From the NCBI RefSeq assembly GCF_003431825.1, contig NZ_CP020083.1, positions 3,572,501 to 3,636,500 of the forward strand: DNA of 64,000 bases, given 5' to 3'. The notes below the pieces were generated by a model. The model had not been told where the DNA came from, did not search any database, and saw nothing but the letters and a program-made list of their open reading frames with translations. The translations under genes and the position numbers were made by a program. This DNA is from Blastomonas fulva. Lineage in GTDB: Bacteria > Pseudomonadota > Alphaproteobacteria > Sphingomonadales > Sphingomonadaceae. Position 1 is the stretch's first letter. Each line of letters starts with the position of its first letter. Shown here piece after piece: positions 57,445 through 64,000 of the stretch.

Positions 57445-57533
57445 GGTCCCCCGCGAAGGCGGGGGACCCATCTCCCGCCGGTGGCGCGAGGTGAAACGGC
57501 AGGAGATGGCCCCCCGCCTTCGCGGGGGAGACC
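57445..57533. repeat. Composite palindromic element between atpA and atpG
   Basis: A perfect hairpin GGTCCCCCGC-GAAG-GCGGGGGACC (57445-57468) and an inverted relative GGCCCCCCGC-CTTC-GCGGGGGAGACC (57508-57533) flank a spacer bounded by CCATCTCC/GGAGATGG, making one large cruciform-like structure. It matches the REP-type elements at 20576 and 22018. It is inside the operon and could slow ribosomes or protect mRNA 5' to atpG. Confidence 0.75.
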
Positions 57534-57558
57534 GAACAGGGTTTGAAGTTAGGACACC

Positions 57559-58434
57559 ATGGCCAGTCTGAAAGAACTCAAGGGCCGGATCGCCTCGGTC
57601 AAGTCGACCCAGAAGATCACGAAGGCCAAGCAGATGGTGGCATCCGCTAAGCTGCGCAAGGCACAGGCGGCGGCGGAAGCCGCGCGTCCCTATGCCGAGC
57701 GGCTGGAGCGCGTGATGGCATCGCTGGGTTCCAAGATCGCGATCAGCGATTCCAGCCCCCGGCTGCTGGCAGGCACGGGCAAGGATCAGATTCACCTGAT
57801 CGTCGTCGCCTCGTCGGACCGCGGTCTGTGTGGAGCGTTCAACGCCAACATCGTCAAGGCCGCGCGCATCAAGGCGCGTGAGCTCGAAGCGGCTGGCAAG
57901 ACCGTGCGCTTCTACCTGGTGGGTCGCAAGGGCCGTGCGGTCATCGTGCGTGAATATCCCAAGCAGATCGACCGCTATTTCGATACGACAGCGCTCAAGA
58001 ACCAGGGCTTCGTTGAAGCTCAGGAGATCGCGGCCGAGCTGATCGCGATGTACGAACGCGGCGAGTTCGATGTCGCGCACCTGTTCTATTCCAAGTTCCG
58101 CTCGGCGCTGGTGCAGGAACCCATCGGCAAGCAGATCATTCCCGTCGCGATCCCCGCAGGGGGTGCTGCGGCATCGGATGCTGCGATGGAATACGAGCCC
58201 GACGAGGAGGAAATTCTCGCCGAGCTGCTGCCACGCAACGTCACGACGCAGATCTTCGGCGCGCTGCTCGAAAACGCGGCATCCGAACAGGGTGCCTCGA
58301 TGACCGCGATGGACAATGCGACCCGCAACGCGGGCGAGCTGATCAATGACCTCACGATCGTTTACAACCGCACCCGGCAGGCGGCGATCACCACCGAGCT
58401 CATCGAAATCATTGCCGGTGCCGAAGCACTGTGA
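57559..58434 (+). CDS. atpG: ATP synthase F1 subunit gamma
   Basis: The product is 291 aa, the rotor shaft of F1. It has the N-terminal [20 protein letters not shown] helix and the C-terminal [17 protein letters not shown] helix ([13 protein letters not shown]) that threads the alpha-beta hexamer. AGGA precedes the ATG. Acidic insert [10 protein letters not shown] is near residue 215. Confidence 0.96.
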   Translation: MASLKELKGRIASVKSTQKITKAKQMVASAKLRKAQAAAEAARPYAERLERVMASLGSKIAISDSSPRLLAGTGKDQIHLIVVASSDRGLCGAFNANIVKAARIKARELEAAGKTVRFYLVGRKGRAVIVREYPKQIDRYFDTTALKNQGFVEAQEIAAELIAMYERGEFDVAHLFYSKFRSALVQEPIGKQIIPVAIPAGGAAASDAAMEYEPDEEEILAELLPRNVTTQIFGALLENAASEQGASMTAMDNATRNAGELINDLTIVYNRTRQAAITTELIEIIAGAEAL

Positions 58435-58463
58435 TTCAAACAGTTACATCTTGATTCGAGTAG

Positions 58464-59915
<1,452 letters not shown>

Positions 59916-59925
59916 TCGAACAAAC

Positions 59926-59953
59926 TGCCCTCTCCCTTTGCGGGGAGAGGGCA
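59926..59953 (+). repeat. Perfect hairpin between atpD and atpC
   Basis: TGCCCTCTCCC-TTTGCG-GGGAGAGGGCA has 11 of 11 pairs and ends two bases before the GAGGA ribosome site of atpC. It has no T-tract, so it is unlikely to terminate. It may restrict ribosome entry or stabilise upstream mRNA, lowering epsilon relative to beta. Confidence 0.75.
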
Positions 59954-59968
59954 TTGAGGAATTCTGAA

Positions 59969-60226
59969 ATGGCACTGCAGTTTGAACTCGTAACCCCTGA
60001 ACGGCTGGTCCGCTCCGAAGCGGTGCACATGGTTGTCGTCCCCGGCAGCGAGGGCGAGTTCGGCGTGCTCGAGGGCCATGCGCCGCTGATGTCGACCGTG
60101 CGCGACGGGCTGGTCTCGATCTACAAGACCGAAGGGTCGCAGCCCGAAACCATCGCGGTTGAAGGCGGTTTTGCCGAAGTCAACGAAAAGGGTCTGACGA
60201 TCCTCGCCGAGCGCGTGTCGGCCTGA
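59969..60226 (+). CDS. atpC: ATP synthase F1 subunit epsilon
   Basis: The product is 85 aa from ATG at 59969, directly after GAGGA. It has the N-terminal beta-sandwich ([32 protein letters not shown]) but stops after AERVSA, so it lacks most of the C-terminal helical domain of the E. coli protein (139 aa). Short epsilon subunits of this kind occur in alphaproteobacteria, where inhibition relies on other factors. Last gene before the operon terminator. Confidence 0.94.
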   Translation: MALQFELVTPERLVRSEAVHMVVVPGSEGEFGVLEGHAPLMSTVRDGLVSIYKTEGSQPETIAVEGGFAEVNEKGLTILAERVSA

Positions 60227-60256
60227 TCCAGCCGCTTTGGCTGATCGACAGTTTCA

Positions 60257-60292
60257 GGGCGGCCGATGCACAGCGCATCGGCCGCCCTTTTC
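60257..60292 (+). terminator. Strong Rho-independent terminator of the atp operon
   Basis: GGGCGGCCGATGC-ACAGC-GCATCGGCCGCCC is a perfect 13-bp stem followed by TTTT. It lies 30 bases after the atpC stop and before the convergent SDR gene. Confidence 0.9.
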
Positions 60293-60310
60293 GTATCTGG
60301 AATCGGCAGA

Positions 60311-61117
60311 TCAGCTGTCAGCGCGTTTGCGCGCCATGATGCCGCCCCGCTTGCGGATCGAGCCCGGCATCCACTTTGCCGCAAAGGCGAGCTTCTTGGC
60401 GGTGGGTCCGACATAGCTGTGGACGTTCCTGGGATCGTGCACCGCGGCCCACGCCGCTTCTGCTACTATCGCCACCGGTGCGATCTCGAGCCCTGCCGCC
60501 GTCACGCTGTCGCGGCTGGACTGGTTGGTCCGCGCAACCGGTCCGTCGAGCAGCGGGGTGTCGATGAAGCTGGGCAGCAGTGCGCGCACGCGGATGTTGT
60601 CCGGGCCCCATTCGATATCGAGCGCCTCGGACAGTCCGCGCACCGCGAACTTGGTCGCCGAATAGACAGACAGTCCGGCCGAGCCGTAGATGCCCGACGC
60701 CGACGAGGTGTTGAGCAGGCACGATCCGGGAGTGGCCTTCAGATATCTGTGGCCGATATGCGCGCCATAGACGACGCCCTTGAAGTTGATGTCGACCAGC
60801 TTCTCGATATCGTCCTCGCTGTGCTCCTCGAGCAGCCCGCCGATGCCCACCCCGGCATTGTTGAACAGCACATGGAGCTTGCCGTCGCTGGCCTCGGTGA
60901 AGGCCTCCAGCGCTGCGGTCCACTGCTGCCGGCTACGCACGTCGAGCATGTAAGTCGCCGCCATGCCGGCGGGCAGCATCGCGGCGGTCTCTTCCATGCC
61001 CTTCATGTTGACATCGGCAAGCCCGACGAACCATCCGCGCTGCGCGAAATACTTCGCCACCTCGCGCCCGATGCCCGATGCGCCGCCGGTGATGAAGATG
61101 TACTTGGTGTTGGTCAT
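60311..61117 (-). CDS. SDR family oxidoreductase
   Basis: The product is 268 aa. Cofactor motif TGGASGIGREVA, NAGVGIGG, the catalytic YSATKFAVRG and Ser in NTSSASGIYG are present. Asp after beta-2 (GLADVNMKG) suggests NAD. It is a general alcohol or ketone dehydrogenase of unknown substrate with an unusually long basic C-terminal tail. Convergent with the atp operon. Confidence 0.9.
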   Translation of the reverse strand: MTNTKYIFITGGASGIGREVAKYFAQRGWFVGLADVNMKGMEETAAMLPAGMAATYMLDVRSRQQWTAALEAFTEASDGKLHVLFNNAGVGIGGLLEEHSEDDIEKLVDINFKGVVYGAHIGHRYLKATPGSCLLNTSSASGIYGSAGLSVYSATKFAVRGLSEALDIEWGPDNIRVRALLPSFIDTPLLDGPVARTNQSSRDSVTAAGLEIAPVAIVAEAAWAAVHDPRNVHSYVGPTAKKLAFAAKWMPGSIRKRGGIMARKRADS

Positions 61118-61265
61118 AGTTCAGGCTTCCCTAATCCTGGTGCCCCGTTCTCCGAGTTCCCGAGGACAAACGGATGAGGTGTTTCGAGCTCAACGCTAAG
61201 CCGCCCCCAACCCTCGCGCAAGTGGCTAGCCAGCGCCGGTTTGTGCCGCCTATAAGCATCTCTGC

Positions 61266-62078
61266 ATGGCGACCTCACCCTCATTCTCCCGGCCTGCCAC
61301 CGCGCGCGGCCCTGCCGTAGCGTTCGAGGGCGTCGGCAAGGCCTATGGCGGCACGGTCGCCATCGCTGGCGTCGATGCGAGAATTTCGCCCGGCACCTTC
61401 GTCGCCATCGTCGGATCGTCGGGATCGGGCAAATCGACGCTGCTGAAGACGGTCAACCGGCTGATCGAGCCCGATCATGGCAGCGTGCGAATCGACGGCG
61501 CGGACGTGGCCGCGCAGGAGCTGCACCAGCTGCGCCGCTCGATCGGCTATGTCTTCCAGAACATCGGCCTGTTTCCCCACATGACCGTCGCGCAGAACAT
61601 CGGTATCGGCTCGCGGCTCGCCTCGGGCAAACCGCTGCCGGACGACCGCGTCACCGCGCTGCTCGATCTCGTCGACCTGCCGCGCGATTTCGCCACCCGT
61701 CTGCCCGAGCAGCTCTCCGGCGGCCAGCAGCAGCGCGTCGGGGTAGCGCGCGCGCTGGCAGGCGCTCCGGGGCTGATGCTGATGGACGAACCGTTCGGCG
61801 CGCTCGACCCTGTGACGCGCGAAACGCTGGGCGAGCAGTATCGAGCGCTGCACGAGCAGCTGGGGCTGACCACGATCATGGTCACCCACGACATGGCCGA
61901 GGCGCTGCTGTTTGCCGATCGCATTTGGGTGATGGCGAGCGGGCGGATCGTCGCGGACGCCACGCCTGCGCAGCTGATCGCGGGCCGCTGCGGACCGGAG
62001 GCCGAGGCTTTGGTCGCAGTGCCGAGGCTACAGGCCGAGCGGATCACCGCGATGCGGGCGGCGGGGCCCGCCGCATGA
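61266..62078 (+). CDS. ABC transporter ATPase, OpuC/EgtU-like
   Basis: The product is 270 aa with Walker A GSSGSGKSTLL, signature LSGGQQQRV and Walker B LMLMDEPFGALDP. The pattern fits ATPases of quaternary-amine (glycine betaine, choline, ergothioneine) importers. No CBS domains follow, unlike OpuCA. Its stop overlaps the ATG of the next gene (ATGA), so both are co-translated. Confidence 0.93.
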   Translation: MATSPSFSRPATARGPAVAFEGVGKAYGGTVAIAGVDARISPGTFVAIVGSSGSGKSTLLKTVNRLIEPDHGSVRIDGADVAAQELHQLRRSIGYVFQNIGLFPHMTVAQNIGIGSRLASGKPLPDDRVTALLDLVDLPRDFATRLPEQLSGGQQQRVGVARALAGAPGLMLMDEPFGALDPVTRETLGEQYRALHEQLGLTTIMVTHDMAEALLFADRIWVMASGRIVADATPAQLIAGRCGPEAEALVAVPRLQAERITAMRAAGPAA

Positions 62079-63619
62079 ACCAGGACTGGCCGCGCATCCT
62101 CGATCTGCTCGCCCAGCATGTGCAGCTGAGCTTTGCCGCGCTGGGGCTGGCGCTGGTGATCGCACTGCCGCTGGGAATCGCGTCCGCGCGCAGCCGCACC
62201 GTCGCAGGCGTGACGCTGGGCTTTGCCAGCCTGATCCAGACGATCCCCGCGCTCGCGCTGCTGGCGCTGTTCTTTCCGCTGCTGCTGGCGCTTTCGGCGG
62301 TGTTCGGCGATGCGATCTCGCCTCTGGGCTTTCTGCCCTCGCTGCTCGCGCTGACGCTCTATGCGCTGCTGCCGATCCTGCGCAACGCGGTGACCGGGCT
62401 GCGCTCGGTCGAGCCGGCGATGGTCGAGGCAGCGGACGGCGTGGGCATGACCGCGCTGCAGAAACTGTGGCTGGTCGAAGCTCCCCTCGCCTCCCCCACC
62501 ATCATGGCGGGGGTGCGCACCGCTGCGGTCTGGACCATCGGCGCAGCGACGCTTTCGACCACCGTGGGCCAGCCCAGCCTGGGCGATCTGATCTTTGCCG
62601 GGCTGCAGACCCAGAACTGGTCTTTGGTGCTCGCCGGATGTCTCGCGGCCGCGGGGCTCGCGATCAGCGTCGATCTGCTGCTCGGGCTGATCGAGAGCGG
62701 GATCCGCTGGCGCAAGCACCTGCGGATCTGGCTGGCGGGAATCGCGCTCGCTTTGGGGCTGGGTGCGGCTCTGTGGCCCGCGCCGCAGGCCGACCGCCCG
62801 GTGGTCACCATCGGCGCCAAGCGCTTTTCCGAGCAATATGTCCTCGCGCGGCTGATCGGGCGGCGGCTGGAGGCGGCGGGCTATGCGGTGCGATACCGCG
62901 AAGGCCTAGGCAGCGCGGTGGTGTTCCGCGCACTCGCCAGCGACGAGGTGCAGGTCTATGTCGATTATGCCGGCACCATCTGGACCAACGAAATGCAGCG
63001 GCAGGACCCCGGGCCGCGGGCCCAGATGATCGCGGAGATCGCGCGCTGGGCCAAGGCGCAGCATGGCGTGCGGCTGGTCGGGCCATTGGGCTTCGAAAAC
63101 ACCTATGCCTTTGCCGTGCGCCCCGATGACGCGAGGCGGCTGCGCCTGCGCTCACTCGACGATGTGGTGCGCGTTGCGCCGCAGTTCGTGTTCGGCACCG
63201 ATGTCGAGTTTCTCGAGCGGCCCGAATGGCAGATGGTCCAGGCCGCCTATCCGCTGCGCTTCAAGGGCCGGCGGGCATTCGAGCCGACTTTCATGTACCG
63301 CGCGCTCTCGCTGGGCGAGGCGGACATCATCTCGGCCTTCTCGTCGGATGGCAGGATCGCCGCCAACGGCTTTGTCGTGCTCGATGATCCCAAGGGCGCA
63401 ATCCCCTCGTATGACGCCATCCTGATGGTCAGCCGCTCAGCCGCCCGCGACGCACGGCTGGTCGAGGCACTCAAACCGCTTGTCGGCGCAATCCCGGTGG
63501 AAAAAATGCGTGAGGCCAATTATCGCGTCGACAGGGACGACAACAAGCAAAGCCCGGCTGATTCGGCAGCCTGGCTCGACGGGGCGCTGGCTGCGCCTGC
63601 ACAAGGGAAGACTCGATGA
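62075..63619 (+). CDS. Fused ABC permease and substrate-binding protein
   Basis: The product is 514 aa. The N-terminal half (about 1-210) is a permease with six or so helices and the EAA-type loop (VEAADGVGMTALQKLWLVEA). The C-terminal half is an OpuAC/ProX-type binding domain (VVTIGAKRFSEQYVLARLIG, VYVDYAGTIWTNEM, NTYAFAVRPDDA). Such permease-binding protein fusions occur in osmoprotectant importers and in EgtU, which imports ergothioneine. Whether the ligand is a betaine, choline or ergothioneine cannot be decided by eye. Confidence 0.92.
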   Translation: MNQDWPRILDLLAQHVQLSFAALGLALVIALPLGIASARSRTVAGVTLGFASLIQTIPALALLALFFPLLLALSAVFGDAISPLGFLPSLLALTLYALLPILRNAVTGLRSVEPAMVEAADGVGMTALQKLWLVEAPLASPTIMAGVRTAAVWTIGAATLSTTVGQPSLGDLIFAGLQTQNWSLVLAGCLAAAGLAISVDLLLGLIESGIRWRKHLRIWLAGIALALGLGAALWPAPQADRPVVTIGAKRFSEQYVLARLIGRRLEAAGYAVRYREGLGSAVVFRALASDEVQVYVDYAGTIWTNEMQRQDPGPRAQMIAEIARWAKAQHGVRLVGPLGFENTYAFAVRPDDARRLRLRSLDDVVRVAPQFVFGTDVEFLERPEWQMVQAAYPLRFKGRRAFEPTFMYRALSLGEADIISAFSSDGRIAANGFVVLDDPKGAIPSYDAILMVSRSAARDARLVEALKPLVGAIPVEKMREANYRVDRDDNKQSPADSAAWLDGALAAPAQGKTR

Positions 63620-64000
63620 TGCTCAAGCGCCTGCTGCTGACCTTTCTGATCGCCCCGATGATGCTGTGGGCCAATGCCGCCCATGCCAGCGTCACCATCA
63701 CCTTCTACAGCCACGAACTGGGCAGCCAGTTTCCCCATGCCTTTGCAACGCTCAAGGGCAAGGTCGATTCCACCGGAGAGAGCGTGGACACCAATGTCGG
63801 CTTCACCGCCACCAGCACCGGCCCCAGCATTCTGTTCGGCTGGGTCCAGGGCGAGATCAGCCATGCCAAGCCCAAGTACATCGCCAGTTCCAACCCGCAT
63901 TTCACTTATGAACTGACCGACGCCGAATATCGCGCGGTGATGGCGGTGACCGAAAAGTGGCGCAACAAGAAGCAGAAGAGCTACAACCTCAACACCGCCA
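63616..64000 (+). CDS. Exported protein of unknown function, 3' end outside window
   Basis: The frame starts at ATG 63616 (or 63619), overlapping the stop of the fused transporter gene, and remains open to the window end. It begins with a signal peptide (MMLKRLLLTFLIAPMMLWAN, cleavage near AHA|SV) followed by a soluble domain (TFYSHELGSQFPHAFATLKG, KPKYIASSNPHFTYELTDAE). It is translationally coupled to the transporter genes. I do not recognise the family. Confidence 0.75.
   Translation, partial: MMLKRLLLTFLIAPMMLWANAAHASVTITFYSHELGSQFPHAFATLKGKVDSTGESVDTNVGFTATSTGPSILFGWVQGEISHAKPKYIASSNPHFTYELTDAEYRAVMAVTEKWRNKKQKSYNLNTA

Overview
This is a GC-rich 64 kb chromosomal window. The gene content suggests an alphaproteobacterium of the order Sphingomonadales: an EcfG-type sigma factor, the beta-helix/diheme cytochrome pair, a DUF885 peptidase, exported arylsulfatases, an acyl-CoA/P450 catabolic cluster and alphaproteobacterial intergenic palindromes. 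I see no insertion sequence, integrase, prophage or CRISPR array. One tRNA (Lys, UUU) is present. The order is inferred from gene content only; no comparison could be run.

Layout. 1-3009: the 3' part of an NtrC-type response regulator and recQ. 3017-10116: a sulfatase region. A plus-strand operon (DUF1330 protein, TetR repressor, lipoprotein formylglycine-generating enzyme) converges on a minus-strand operon (GST-like protein, sulfatase 1, four-helix membrane protein) and a monocistronic sulfatase 2. All three transcription starts carry the same operator-like inverted repeat, and the TetR gene is interrupted by an in-frame amber codon. 10198-18095: a membrane GGDEF/EAL/PilZ protein, an MpaB-type oxygenase, mtnP with the beta-helix/diheme cytochrome pair, a DUF2147 protein and an orphan gene. 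18199-26577: a minus-strand catabolic cluster (acyl-CoA synthetase, P450, aldehyde dehydrogenase, thiolase, SDR, crotonase, TetR). Two of its promoters carry an 18-bp palindrome, probably bound by the cluster's own TetR protein.

26703-37914: M23 peptidase, bcp, glnE, an EcfG-like sigma factor, an M28 peptidase, the agmatine-to-putrescine pair aguA/aguB with an exported methyltransferase-like protein between them, a family-5-type uracil-DNA glycosylase, folK and tRNA-Lys. 38204-53246: a DUF885 peptidase, a MATE exporter, a GT2 glycosyltransferase, a SleB-type cell-wall hydrolase, a CHASE2/EAL protein, transaldolase, priA, a membrane serine protease and ada with a DUF1203 partner. 53333-64000: a chemoreceptor, the F1 ATP synthase operon atpHAGDC (with palindromes between atpA/atpG and atpD/atpC and a strong terminator), an SDR, an OpuC/EgtU-like ABC transporter whose permease is fused to its binding protein, and the 5' part of an exported protein.

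How the genes work together. The strongest candidate for an undescribed system is 3.0-10.1 kb. The two sulfatases have the Cys-type signature that needs formylglycine, the maturase sits in the neighbouring operon, and the shared operator predicts coordinate control by the adjacent TetR protein, now apparently broken. The second self-contained unit is the 18.2-26.6 kb pathway, which has enzymes for oxidation, CoA activation and beta-oxidation of an unknown substrate under one predicted TetR palindrome.
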